In this document: piece by piece, positions 48,384 to 60,612 of the stretch
Layout: each line of letters starts with the position of its first letter
How positions within the stretch are numbered: position 1 is the first letter of the stretch
Source of the DNA: Isoperla grammatica
Taxonomy: Eukaryota; Arthropoda; Insecta; Plecoptera; Perlodidae
Length of the DNA stretch: 64,000 nt
Assembly: GCA_945910005.1 (NCBI GenBank)
Contig: OX246749.1
Location: 34,684,084-34,748,083, forward strand
Reading direction: 5' to 3'
Notes under the pieces: generated by a model
Told to the model about the DNA's origin: nothing
The model's database searches: none
What the model saw: only the letters and a program-made list of their open reading frames with translations
Translations under genes and position numbers: made by a program

Positions 48384-48598
48384 GAATGTCAAGTGCAGAC
48401 GGAGGCATGTAGCCTACTCCTTGTCTGAATGCCAAGTGCAGACGGAGGCATGTAGCCTACTCCTTGTCTGAATGTCAAGTGCAGACGGAGGCATGTAGCC
48501 TACTCCTTGTCTGAATGCCAAGTGCAGACGGAGGCATGTAGCCTACTCCTTGTCTGAATGTCAAGTGCAGATACGAGGCATGTAGCCTACTCCTTCTT
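48384..48598 (-). repeat. 43-bp minisatellite containing the stop codon of the hAT-derived gene
   Basis: Five copies of a 43-bp unit (GAATGYCAAGTGCAGACGG at 48384, 48427, 48470, 48513 and 48556). On the transcribed strand each unit includes AAGGAGTAG, the last two codons and stop of the upstream coding exon, followed by GCTACATGCCTC. The true stop is in the first transcribed copy (48587-48589). Confidence 0.9.
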
Positions 48599-50216
48599 GT
48601 AGTCATCGTCCAATGACAAAGGATCTCCTCCGCTGACCTCGACAAATGCAAACTCTGCGCTCAAGTCGTCGGTCTCCATCTTGAGTTGGCCCGAGTCCAC
48701 CCAGAGGGTGAAGGGTTCCTCCTTGATGTCCACCAGTGAGACGGGCGACGAGGGCGCGGCTACGCCCTGCGGTGACGCCCGCGCCGCCCGCCTGTAGGTC
48801 TGGGCGGGAGGTTTCTTCTTGGTCGCCCGTAAGGCAGGGGTGTAGACCAGGGGACGCCCGCGGGGCTTTACGCCCTTCGACGCCCGCGGGACGGGAGGCT
48901 CGGGCTCAGGCTCGGGCACGCTCGGCACGCAGTCTAAGGGGAGACAGACAGACAACTGTTATGTTACGTATAGATTACTGCAAAAGTTGACCAAGTCCAA
49001 TTTTTTTTATTGTTTAAGTTTGATAACTCGAATGCAAGTATTTTTATATGGACATAGTAGATTAAAAATTTGTTTCATTTTATACACAATGTTTGCAATG
49101 GATTTTACTGATTTCCACCATTTATTTCACGCTTTGTTTCTATGACCAACTCCTAATTTACCATTAACATGTGTCACACCAGTATCAAAGATGTCACTCA
49201 TATGCCTGTCACTGGAACATGCATGTATTTGTAGTTGTCATAGTGTTAATATAGATAGATTAAAGTCAGTTTTCAACGATGAACGACCCTGAATCCCATG
49301 CACGCACGCAACAAGATGGCTGCCTCACCGGGGGTCCAAGTGGCCGCGGTGTAGATCACGAACTCCCTCATGCCGGCCTGGGTAGCAAACTCCTCCACTA
49401 CGTCGTCTCTAAACTCCTTGGTCTCTCTCAGTGACATGAGTAGATCCGTCTCGACCTTGAGCGTCGCGAGGTCGGTCGAACAGTCTCCCTCCCGGCTGCA
49501 GCGTCTCACCCCCGCCAGGCGGTCCCCGTCAGACCCCGGACCCCGGCCAGGGACCGTGAGACACAGGCAGCCCAGGCGGTACGCTTAAAGTTGGAGGAAG
49601 ATTCTATTCAGTCTTTCTTTCGTCTACATAATAAAACCATACAATGTAATACTATTCAATTGACGTGTGTATACATCAGTAATAGTTAGTTAATACATAA
49701 TTAAGTAATTTACAGTAGAATCTCTATAAATCAAATACTGTAATAGACGCTGCTTAATACAGGAAACTTCCGTCGATTTCTGGAGACAGCTGGCCTAGCG
49801 GCTTGGAGCTAAACTAGGTGAATGATCGATGCAAAGAAGTTCACTCACTGCATCTAAAGCTGCCAAATTTTGTTATCGACTGGCTTGCGATCTTGCGGCA
49901 TGGTGTTCAACTTTATACGTGAACTTGTGTCGCCATGCGCATTGCATTACCATGCATGTTAAACGGGCCCAGTTTCCTGTATTAAGCGATAGCGTCTATT
50001 ACAGTATGTGTACATATAGCTAAACTGTAAAGAGCTGAAAACCCACACCTGTACGAGGGAAAGAAAATAGTTTACATTAAATGAGGGTACGACGGGAGAT
50101 ATTGGGATTTGTGTGATAATGGTTCTTTGGTTTTATTCCTATTTTTTCTTTTGAACTTCTTCATAAGATGGTTTGGATTTTGATCGTACCCTAACATTCT
50201 GTTCTAATTCTAACGT

Positions 50217-50254
<38 letters not shown>

Positions 50255-53200
50255 TAATAATAATTTTTGTAGGAATACCCATTCTAGGGTGCACACCAGC
50301 TTTACCTGATGTGCCCCTCTTCAGATGACTAACTAGGTTATTAGTGTGTTTGGATAGCTGGGAAGGAATGTCCGAGGGCTGATAGTATGACTCAATCCCA
50401 GCATTCGCTTTTACGACTGAGGAAAACCTCGGAAAAACCTTCAGTCAGAACTGCCGGTGACCACAATAAATAAAAATAGATAAATCGAACCGGCGACCTC
50501 CCGAATCAGAGTCTCGCGTCTTACCGCCGAGCCACCCTACCCGATAATTAATGTTGGAAACGGGGTCAAGATATATATATATATATATTTATTTCATGTC
50601 TATCCTATTTAGTTATAAAAACTGATTTACAAAGGAGGACCTTAAATAAAACTAAGCTTGTAATTGTATTGAAACAGGAACTCCGGTAGCCGGAATTTTC
50701 TGCGATCTCAGTAAAGCTTTCGACTGCATGAACCACAGAATCTTACTAGACAAATGTAGTTACTATGGAATCCGAGGTACTCCACTAGCTCTACTTAAGT
50801 CCTACCTTGCAGACAGGCAACAAAAAGTTGAGATAATTCACACCAATGATAATGGAACTGAACTAAAGTTTCTTTCCGATAATGAGCGTATCTCGGTAGG
50901 GGTCCCTCAAGGTTCAATCCTAGGACCACTATTCTTTTTAATATTTATCAACGACTTTCCTCTTAACATACTGGACTCTGAACTATTTGCCGATGATGCA
51001 AACTTGATAGCTAAAGCCAACGGCAACTTAACTTTAAAACAAGAAGGCGAGCTTAAAATTGCAAAAGCTACCAATTGGTTCAACGACAATGAGCTCATAT
51101 TAAACGAAGCCAAGTCTGCGCTAGTTGAATTTCTGAAAGACCCACAAGAGGAGTTAAAAACCCTATTAAACAAAACCAACAACACCTCCATAAAAAAAGA
51201 ACCTTCAGCAAATTTTTTGGGGCTACTAATAGATGCAAAACTTAAATGGCATGATCACATAAACCGGTTAACTAAAAAACTAAATTCAGGTTACTTCGCA
51301 ATTAAGTCAATTAAGTCCATAGCAAACAATGCAACAGCTAAAATTGTTTATTTTGCCAACTTTGAGGCACACATCCGATACGGGATCGAATTTTGGGGCA
51401 ATTCTTCCAGTTGCAAAAAAATATTTACAATTCAAAAGAAAGTTATAAGGTCAATGCTAAACAAGTCCCAAAGGACCCATTGTAAACCTCTATTCAGGAA
51501 ATTAAATATATTAACACTCTACAGCCTTTTCATTTTGCAGGTAATCTTAAAAGTAAAGAAAAATTTTAATACATTGCAGAAAAACAAGGATTTACACAAC
51601 TATAACACACGAGTAAATAATAACATTCATATAAATTACTTTTCTAAATTATCAACACAAACAAACTCAAATTTTACACATATAAAACTATTTAACAAAC
51701 TGCCGGCTAAGATAAAAGAAATGCACTCATTAGCTAATTTTAAGTACTCCATAAAAAAGTTTCTATTATCCAAAGCTTATTACTCAGTAAAGGAATACAT
51801 TGAGGACAATATCATCTTGTAATTCTAGCCCTTGGTGACAACCAGTATTGTACAGTAAAGTAAATTAATTTAATTCTATGTGTAATTAATAATATGTAAC
51901 TTACTTTTGTATGTTCTGTTCTGAACATGTATGTTCTGACAATATTATGTAAATTCATATAATTCAAATTCATTTAATTATTAGTTACTATAAGCCCTGT
52001 ATTGACTATCATCGAGTCTAACTTACCTGGGAATGATATACTTTTATGTTATATTTATATTGTCCTATTCTTAGTCGTAAGCTACATTGTACTAACAACA
52101 TGTCTTACTGACATGGGAGCCAAATTTCCAAATACCCTTATCACAAAAATCTCTATGATTCAATGATTCAATGGGTCAATATTGTTACAGCTATGTAATG
52201 AAATGTACTACTGTCTACAAATGGAAATAAAACCTTACTAGCTATGCAAACAAAATAGTAATGATCCTACTATAAATAACAATAACAACAAAAACAAAAC
52301 AAACTACTGAACTATATAAAATATAATCAAGAAAAAGAAAAAATAATTGAGAAATTCTAACGTTACGAGCGTGTGTGTGAGTTACCCTCGGGTACGACCC
52401 TGTCCAGCCCGCGCGAAGACATCCTCAGCACGAGGTCTCGCGTGCCGGCCGTGTCCCTCGCCTCGTCCAGGGAATAGAGCGCGGAGAGTTCAGCGCGGAG
52501 GCGCGACGCGTCGAGACACCCCGGGTAGGCCTCGTCTGCCGAGCGCAGGAGACCCTCGGGGAACTCGGACGCGAACCCCTCGAACCTCGCCGGATCGAGC
52601 AGCTCGACGAAACCGAGGCTGTCTACGGCGTCCGTGCGAGAACGCACCTGGGCCACGACGTTCTGCAGACACCTGACAAGCCAGTGAGTAGACATTATAT
52701 TTAGCTCACAGCTGTTAATACAGTGTTGTATAAACAATATTATGTACCTATCACATATGGTGCAGTGACATTGTCAATGGGATGGAAGGAAGAAAGTGCT
52801 ACCTATGCAGGCAGCAGAGATGAAATTCTTACGTGTGGTAGGAGTGACGAAGATAGCTGGGCCCGGATTCACAAGAGGTCCTAAGTCTCTTTCTGGTCTT
52901 AACTCTAAGACCGGCCTAACTTTGAACCTCTTGTGAATCCAGGAAAATATCTGAGAACAGACTTTAAAACATATTATTGGAATGCTCATTATGTCCTTGT
53001 TCCTACCAGGAATTAGTAACTTCTTCATGTAACCTGGGTCTGGTTTTACAGGAGGTCCTAAGTTAAGACCAGAAAAAGACTTAGGACATCTTGTGAATCC
53101 GGGCCCGGGACTTCTATAATATCCTTATATCTCATATGTACCATAAACTCTGATATGATAAAAATGTAACACATTCTTCTCTAAATGTGTGTGCATGTTA

Positions 53201-56200
53201 TTTATATTTCTAATGTTTCCATCAATCTCATTGAATAATGTTATTCCACAATAGAAAAGTGATTTCTGAGTGAGACTTGTTCATTCTAGATACAGTTTAT
53301 TTGTACTTCTTGTTTTGTTTGTAGTGGTTCTTTACTCGACATATTATTTAAACAGCTCACCTGTTGTATTTGAGGCGGTACGCGGATCGCGGGTTGGTTT
53401 CGGGTGCCCCCGCTCGCTTCCTCGGGGGTTCGGGCTCCTCTTCCGCCTCGACCGTCGCGTATTCCCACGCCGCCTCGAACCTCGCGTCGGCCCGGTCGAC
53501 GAGGTCGTCGCAGACCGACTCCACCTGTCGCTCGGACACTCGGGCCCCGGTCTCGAGCGCGACCAGCACCGGATCCAGCGCCGCGAAGACGTCCGCGAGG
53601 AACGCGAGGTGGAAACATCCCTCGAAGGACTCGAGAGTCACCACGCAGCCGGCCGCGAGGGAACACGCCCGGAAGTCTTCGCTCTCCTCCCTGAGGCCGT
53701 CAAAATACTCCAAGAGTTCCTTGCGTAGGGTCAACGTCGTCGACAGGGGGCGACGTTTTAAGTCGGCGATCGCCGTCGCGGCAACGTCCGGATACTCCCT
53801 CTCGAGGAACGTCCGCAGCGACTCGGAACGTTCGTCCGACTCGGCGAAGAAGCGCGGCACGCACGCGAGACACGCGACGCAAGCCCTGCTCTCGCGCAGG
53901 TGCGACAACGAGCCCGTTATCACGTCCTGCAGGTCGTGACGGGGGTCGTGGGCGAACGTCGCGCGCGGACACTTGTCGCGCACTTTATCGCGCAGCGCGG
54001 ACATCTCCGACGCGAACGCCGTCCTGCCGCAGTGAGAGTACGAGACCAGCTTGTCCGCAGCGCCCAGCTCGTCCACAGCCCGGGCGATGTGGGCGAACAC
54101 GACGTCGCGGTTGCGATTCGCGTCGAGCTCCCGCGCGGAGACGAAGCGTTCCCGTATCTCGCCCGCGGGCGAAACGAAGCGGACGGAGGTGCAGACCAGC
54201 CGCTCGTCCTGCGTCTGTACCTCGTCCAATAGGAGCGCGGCGAACGGGGCGGCCTCCAACTCCCTGGCGACGCGGCCTCGCAGGACCGTGGCCAACGCTC
54301 GGATCAGTCCGTCCTTGATCTCCACGGCGCGCTCTCGGAACACGCCCGGTCTGCTCAGGTGAGACTTGAGGAGGGGATCGAACTCTGCGAGGAGGTCAAG
54401 CGTGCCCAGATAGTTGCCGCGGCCCAACACGTAACCTTCCTCGTCTTCTGCGTCCGAGTCGTAGTAGCGCACCGGGTCAAACGGCAGACCTGTGGAACAA
54501 AATTTAGAAGAAAATCAAAATCATCATCATCTGTTGCCACGGCCAACTCTGCGTTGGGTCGGCATTGAAGATAAGCCTCTCCATCTTCTTCTATCCTGCA
54601 AACCACTCTTCCCCCTCACACATCACAATCAAATCATCATCATCATCATCTGTTGCCACGTCCAACTCTGCTTTGGATCGGCATTAAGATAAGCCTCTCC
54701 ATCTTCTTCTATCCTGCCACCACTCTTCCCCCTCACACATCACAATCAAATCATCATCATCATCATCTGTTGCCACGTCCAACTCTGCTTTGGATCGGCA
54801 TTAAGATAAGCCTCTCCATCTTGTTCTATCCTGCAAACCACTCTTCTTCCCCCTCACACATCACAATCAAATCATCATCAAATCAAAATAATGTAATCTA
54901 ACCATATTATTTTCTTTTTTAAGTAGGCTATGTATTTATTATTTTATTACTGTATTATTTGATTAGCTGTACATTTTTCTCTACACCCGAAAGGGTAACG
55001 CGTATAATATACCATCAATCAATGTTATGGTGTCTCTCATTTGTACTAATATTATATTATTATGGAGATAAAACAATGTACAATGGGTAGGCTATGTATT
55101 TATTATTGTATTACTTTATTATTTCATTGGCTGTACATTTTTCTCTACACCCGAAAGGGTAACGCATATAATATATCATCACTTAATGTTATGGTGTCTC
55201 TCATTTGTACTAATTATATTATTATGGAGATAAAACAATGTACAATGAGTAGGTAGCTGTAGATTTATTAGCCTCTTTAAAATTCAGCAGGTATACATGG
55301 TGTACACAGAATATTCGAGTGGTCAAATGGGTTACAGGAATACTTAGTAGTTTACAAATATTTACATCTTATCCTGAAACTATGCATATTTCAATATATG
55401 TATCATTTCCATTAACAATAGCAAATAGCCTACTGTATACATAACTTTTTAAGCATCCTACAGAATTTCGAATTCTGTATGGTACAGGAACGGTCCTTAA
55501 GTAGCATACTCTTAAGTTTTAGTTAGAACTTTAGAACATAACAGCTTTTATTTTTTTAACATCTGATATATAGGTTTATTGTAGAGTTCATACATAGATA
55601 GCTTTCAATAGACGTCACGTGGCGGCCATTATGAGGTACACATTGCTTGTTTACATTTGTTCTGTCAATAGGAGACACATAGGTATCCAGGAAATATCAC
55701 AGTTTCAAGCCGTATAGATTGATGTGTGCAGGTAAAAGTTCAAGAAAACGATAACACATGCAAATGATTGTCTTCAAACAGAGTTTACGAGTTCTTATTT
55801 TGTTTTCAGTCATAATACAGAACCTTTGTTTGAAAACAGTTGATGTGTCAGTCAAAGGACATCTGCAATATTGCAACAATGCAGCGTCGGAAGAACGTAA
55901 ACAAATGTTTACAGAGTACCTCAGTATGGCTACCATACACAACATCACTTAAGTTAGTTCAATGCACTGTTATTAAACCTTATCTTCTTCATAATAAATA
56001 TTTATAATAATTTGCTTCATGATAAAATTCGATAAAATGATATAATGTAAAATTTAATGAATTTCCGTTTCTCACCTCAACCTTAATATCGCTTCTTTTC
56101 TATTCCATTTATTTGTCTTGCAATTTTCATTGCCAGTATTATTCTACTTCATTGGTTAAAAAATCTGATACAAATTATGTTCACCGTTACAATAATTATG

Positions 56201-57729
56201 TTATATGTATCTGCTTGTATATTCCGCTGAAAATACTTAGTATAAGCATTAGTATTAGCATTAGTATTAGAACTAGAAGTAGTCAGTCATGTCACCATGA
56301 ACATTTGTCTTTCTATATGCTTACATTTAATTACTTTAGTATTGCATCCAACGTTTTCTGGAACTTTTGTATTCTGTTGTTGGGTAACGCATAAATAAAT
56401 AAATAAGTACAATACCGGAAATGACGTTATTGCAAGCTCCTTATAGGGAGCTTGCAATAACGTCTTTTCCGGTATCGCACGGTAGCCATACTGAGGTACT
56501 CTGTAAACATTTGTTTACGTTCTTCCGAAACTGCATTGTTGCAATATTGCAGATGTCCTTTGACTGACACATCAACCTGTTTTCAAACAAAGGTTCCGTA
56601 TTATGACTGAAAACAAAATAAGAACCCGTAAACTCTATTTGAAGACAATCATTTGCATGTGTTATCATTTTCTTGAACTTTTACCTGCACACATCAATCT
56701 TTACGGCTTGAAACTGTGATATTTCCTGGATAACCTATGTGTCTTCTACTGACAGAACAAATGTAAACAAGCAATGTGTACCTCATAATGGCCGCCACGT
56801 GACGTCTATTGAAAGCTACCTATGGGCTACGTACGTACCGCACTTGACAACGTAGAAGACGCAGTCGAGGAAGCGCAGAAGCACGTCCCTGTTTCTCCTC
56901 GCGGTCGCGTTGTGGGCGGCGACGTCTGCCAACGTGTGATCCACCTCGACCGAGCCGAACGTGTTGAGGCGGAGGTGCGCGCGGATGTGAGACTCGGTCC
57001 GCTCGTGTTCGCGGGCCGGGTGACGGTACGAGGAGACGTCTCTGTGACCGACGGTGCTCCACGCGGTCGGCTCGCCGGCAAACAGGAGGCACGGCCAGCA
57101 GAACAGGGCGGCCAACTTGGACGAGCCCGTCAGCCAGGGCACCTGTCGCACAACAAGTGGTCAGTCTATATCGTTATTACCATCTTGCACACCTAGAGGT
57201 TGTTGCAATTTATTGAAACTAAATCTTATAAATAACTACAACATTCTTGAAACCATTCAAGATGAGTTTTAATATACAAACAAATTCTATAAATGAGACC
57301 AATAACAGTATATTGTTTATTATTCATCTTAGCTTTACCAAAGATTAGTGTAAAAGACTACTTGAAATAGGCATAGGTAAAATAAAATAAAATGTTGTTT
57401 GTAGTTTATATTGTTATAGTGTAAGCCCATAATAATCAGGGAGATCTGAGTGTGGGCCACAACAAGTTGGTACGTATACATGTTAGTCAAGTGGTGGGTG
57501 GTAAACGTAAACACAAAGTGCGTATAGACCGGACGAAACACGTTGCGGAACCCACCTTGTCGTATTTGTCATCGTGAACGTCCCCGCGAGCGGAATTGGG
57601 GGACGGCATCGCGGGCCGGGGACGGCCTTCCTGAACCACTTTCAGCTGCTCGGAGAACGCTCGGAACTTGAACGGCCTCGCGAGGAGATCCTCGATGCGA
57701 CAGGTTTCGTCCATCTTTCCGCACTTGCA
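48587..57729 (-). CDS. Domesticated ZMYM1-like hAT transposase-derived gene, 6 coding exons
   Basis: Exons in transcript order: 57556-57729, 56839-57142, 53361-54489, 52386-52672, 49329-49583, 48587-48933. All junctions are GT-AG with matching phases. They give 831 codons from the exon 1 acceptor, or 826 aa from the first Met (57714). Family features: a C-C-x5-C segment plus LLARPFKFRAF (exon 1), YDKVPWLTGS, LAALFCWPCLLFAGEPTAWS and HIRAHLRLNTFG (TTF/ZMYM-type zinc-binding region, exons 1-2), GRGNYLGTLDLLAEFDPLLK and LLLDEVQTQDERLV (DUF4371/RNase H-like region, exon 3), LATLKVETDLLMSLRET (C-terminal hAT region, exon 5). The acidic YDGA-type motif is replaced by SYSHCGRTAF, and the AERSFS-type segment is not recognisable, suggesting loss of transposition. 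Exon 6 adds a new tail with DIKEEP (sumoylation-like) and acidic residues. The conserved residues before the Met imply an upstream coding exon that I did not find. Introns hold a LINE, a SINE, MITEs and satellites. Confidence 0.8.
49738..50004. mobile_element. MITE with TA target duplication
   Basis: A 267-bp element, inverted ends CTGTAATAGACGCT...GCTTAATACAGGAAACT on both sides, flanked by TA (49736-49737 and 50005-50006). It lies in intron 4 of the hAT-derived gene, close to exon 5. Tc1/mariner-like. Confidence 0.8.
50220..50548 (-). mobile_element. tRNA-derived SINE with (ATT)n tail
   Basis: Minus strand, 5' end near 50548: GGTGGCTCGGCGGTAAGACG (A-box-like) and, about 35 bp later, CGCCGGTTCGA (B box). 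A body of about 200 bp follows (CGAGGTTTTCCTCAGTCG, GGCACATCAGGTAAAGC) and ends in an ATT/AAT microsatellite at 50220-50265. The layout is that of arthropod tRNA-SINEs. Confidence 0.8.
50676..52180 (+). pseudogene. 5'-truncated LINE with reverse transcriptase ORF
   Basis: The open frame runs 50728-51822 from the first Met, and homology starts earlier, near 50680 (TPVAGIFCDLSKAFDCMNHR). RT motifs: VPQGSILGPLFFLIFINDFP, the catalytic LFADDANL (FADD variant of YADD), and SANFLGLLIDAKLKWHDHI. The C-terminal part (WGNSSSCKKIFTIQKKVIR, HNYNTR) is typical of Jockey/CR1-like LINEs. The endonuclease and N-terminal RT are missing, so it is a dead 5'-truncated copy, although the remaining 364 codons are uninterrupted and hence recent. 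The 3' region ends in ATGATTCAATGATTCAATG repeats near 52158-52176. Lies in an intron, antisense to the host gene. Confidence 0.88.
52859..53106. mobile_element. Nested inverted-repeat MITE
   Basis: Ends GGGCCCGGATTCACAAGA and its complement. The left arm is itself an inverted repeat (GATTCACAAGAGGT at 52865 and its complement ending near 52942). It lies between exons 3 and 4 of the hAT-derived gene. Target duplication is unclear. Confidence 0.7.
54515..54885. repeat. Three tandem copies of a 118-121-bp unit
   Basis: CTGTTGCCACG recurs at about 54531, 54650 and 54768. Each unit has a (ATC)n start and TAAGCCTCTCCATCTTSTTC. It begins about 25 bases upstream of exon 3 of the hAT-derived gene, near its acceptor, but contains no exon sequence. 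Confidence 0.85.
54924..55255. repeat. Two copies of a 163-bp direct repeat
   Basis: TAGGCTATGTATTTATTATT at about 54925 recurs at about 55088 and the match extends for about 160 bp (CTCTACACCCGAAAGGGTAA, GGAGATAAAACAATGTACAA). AT-rich and non-coding. Confidence 0.85.
55594..56826. mobile_element. About 1.2 kb element with about 350-bp terminal inverted repeats
   Basis: The left arm (about 55594-55950) and right arm (about 56475-56826) are inverted copies beginning CATAGRTAGCTTTCAATAGA then CGTCACGTGGCGGCCATTAT, at about 95% identity. The central about 500 bp is AT-rich with no transposase. It ends about a dozen bases from the exon 2 donor of the hAT-derived gene. Non-autonomous TIR or foldback element. 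No clear target duplication seen. Confidence 0.88.
56413..56476. repeat. Near-perfect about 60-bp palindrome
   Basis: ACCGGAAATGACGTTATTGC followed by AAGCTCC and the mirror complement, centred on TATA at about 56444, with a single mismatch pair (AAT/TTT side). It marks the inner end of the right arm of the surrounding TIR element. Confidence 0.9.
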
Positions 57730-58930
57730 CTGCGACAGGTGAGCGGAACGATAATAGATGATTATTATATTAGCAACTTGCTCAGATAGATCAGGAATAT
57801 GGGGGTTTTCGTTTAATCAGCGTGTATGAAAGAGGCAGTAGATGAGGATCTGACGTTGATTTGCGACTAGCCTTTGCTGATATGTCTTAGCCTGTTGTTG
57901 GGGCTAGGCCCTAGGCCTAGTATATTCAGATTAGCCTATAACTAGAGTTCCTCGACAGAGCTACGAACCACACTAAATCAAAGGCCATTGTAGACCTATG
58001 TCTAGCTCCACCCAACATTTTGTGGGAGCGTAGGCCTAGTTGATGAGGCATTAGTAAACAATGGCCACTGCGTTTTTTCATCCGTTGCCAAAACATGAGG
58101 AGTAAAGCATCAATGTCATAATCATTACCCATTTTTACATGAATGTTTTCTGATGTCTGTGAGCCTGACACATGCGTGATTAGCAGACAATAATGCAAAA
58201 TGAGTACAGGATGAAGTTAATAAATGAGGTTATGTAGGCCTTCGCCTTAATCGGCTTGCTTTATTTACAGACAGTTAGTTTCAGTGAATGCCACATCTTG
58301 TAACTAGATGAATTATATATTAGTTCATGTATATATGAGAAATATATGGCAGTTTTCACGTACCTCGTCTCGTCAATTTGAAATACTCATTTATTAAAAA
58401 CATGAAGCATCTAATCGCGCCATTCATCAGTAGTAACGCAGTACGCAGATAATACCGGCTGTACCGTAGTCTGCCCCACATGTGTAGTGTGTTCCCACAC
58501 AAAATTGATCCATGTCAAGGGCGTGTACTTTGATTGGCCACGCCCCCAAAGATCCCACGCAAACCGACTCGACTAGACCAGCGTCAAACTAGCACCCAGC
58601 ACCCAGCACCCAAATGAAAGTTGCATCTGCGACAGGCGCACCAACGAACAAAATAAAATGCGCTACAGAATGCAACTTGCACCCAGCACCCATATGATAT
58701 AAGAGGTCAGGCGCACAATACAATAAAATGCACTACAGAATGAACATAAAAGGAGACCAAAAACAGACAAATAAACACGATTACAAATTATTATAGACAT
58801 AATTATGATAGGTTATAAAAAAAAATCAATAAAAAACACAACGTACAAAATCGATTTTCAGATTCATGACAGTAAAAGAAACACATAAGATTCAACAAAT
58901 CAAAACAATTACGTAGGCCTACACTCATCA
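57730..58930. other. Unassigned flank upstream of the hAT-derived gene
   Basis: No exon could be confirmed. A 90-codon minus ORF (57926-58198) with DIDALLLMFWQRMKKRSG has no assigned family. AGGCCTAGG-type words occur at about 57903-57920, and a partial direct repeat (CACCCAGCACCC, AAAATGCRCTACAGAATG) lies at 58590-58745. Confidence 0.4.
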
Positions 58931-60612
58931 AAAGAAAGAAGTTTTTCTTAATGTATGTTAATTCCTAAAAACAGACTTTATGAAGTAAATCAGAGAACAT
59001 CTGATTTATTTCCGAAGTAATTAGGATACGTACAACAATGGAAAATGTACTTTTTAATGTACGTTTAAAAAACAAACATTCTTCTAAAGTAAGCTTAGGT
59101 TGTATACACCTTGTATAAATTTGTACAAGGCAGAATCGAAAAGTGTACTAGATAACATTAAATATATTTCCGTAATAATTAAGATAAGTACAAATATGAA
59201 ATATGTATTTTTAAATGAACGTTAAATAAACGACCAGTTTTCTGTGAAAACTTCAGCTTGTGCATCCTTGTATACATTTCTACAAGGCAGAATCAAAAAG
59301 TGCATACGAGTACATCTGATTTATTTCCGAGGTCATTAAGATGGTTACAACTATGAACTATGTATTTTTACATGAAAGTTAAATAATCGACGTATCTTTT
59401 GTAGAAAAAAAAGCTTGTACACACCTTGTATAAAATCTACAAGGCATAATCCAAAAGTGTACTACAGAACATCTGATTTTTTTTTGGGAAATCTATGATA
59501 GGTACAACAATATACTATGTATTTTTAAATTAAAAATAAGTATTCAATTTGTATTTTGTAGAAAGTAAAGCTTGTACACACCTTGTATAAAATCTACAAG
59601 GCATAATCCAAAAGTGTACAAGAGAACATCTGATTTTTTTTTGAGAAATCTATGATAGGTACAACGATAGACTATGTATTTTTACATGAAAGGTAAGTAT
59701 TTAATTTGTCTTTAGTAGAAAGTAAAGCTTGTACACACCTTGTATAAAATCTACAAGGCATAATCTAAAAGTGTACAAGAGAACATCTGATTTTTTTTTT
59801 GAGAAATCTATGATAGGTACAACGATAGACTATGTATTTTTACATGGAAGGTAAGTATTTAATTTGTCTTTAGTAGAAAGTAAAGCTTGTACACACCTTG
59901 TAAAAAATCTACAAGGCAAAATCCAAAAGTGTACTAGAGAACATCTGATTTTTTTTTTGAGAAATCTATGATAGGTACAACGATAGACTATGTATTTTTT
60001 CATAAAAGGTAAGTATTTAATTTGTCTTTAGTAGAAAGTAAAGCATGTACACACCTTGTATAAAATCTACAAGGCATAATCCAAAAGTGTACTAGAGAAC
60101 ATCTGATTTTTTTTTGAGAAATCTATGATAGGAACAACAATAAACTATGTATTTTTACATTGAAAATAAGTATTTAATTTGTCTTTTGTAGAAAGTAAAG
60201 CTTGTACACACCTTGTATAAAATCTACAAGGCATAATCTAAAAGTGTACAAGAGAACATCTGATTTTTTTTTGAGAAATCTATGATAGGTACAACAATAT
60301 ACTATGTATTTTTACATTAAAGATAAGTATTCAATTTGTCTTTTGTCGAAAGTAAAGCTTGTACACACCTTGTATAAAATCTACAAGGCATAATTCAAAA
60401 GTGTACAAGAGAACATCTGATTTTTTCTTTTGAGAAATCTATGATAGGTACAATGATAGACTATATATTTTTACATGAAAGGTAAGTATTTAATTTGTTT
60501 TTAGTAGAAAGTAAAGCTTGTTCACACCTTGTATAAAATCTACAAGGCATAATCCAAAAGTGTACTAGAGAACATCTGATTTTTTTTTTGAGAAATCTAT
60601 GATAGGTACAAC
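58930..60612. repeat. 157-bp satellite, left segment with diverged edge
   Basis: Roughly ten units. From about 59400 they are 85-95% alike with a 157-bp period (CTACAAGGCATAATC at about 59437, 59594 and 59751). Each has a poly-T tract after GAACATCTGA, a TATGATAGGTACAAC block, and a CCTTGTA-TAAAATC-TACAAGG hairpin. Units before 59400 are progressively more diverged and shorter in similarity, as expected at the edge of an array. Confidence 0.93.

Noticed and set aside
53364..53939. 191-codon plus-strand ORF
   Set aside because: Antisense to exon 3 of the hAT-derived gene and low-complexity Ser/Arg/Thr.
57926..58198. Minus ORF with DIDALLLMFWQRMKKRSG as upstream exon of the hAT-derived gene
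   Set aside because: No phase-0 donor joining to exon 1 was found and the residues do not match the family's N-terminus as I know it. The missing 5' exon remains open.
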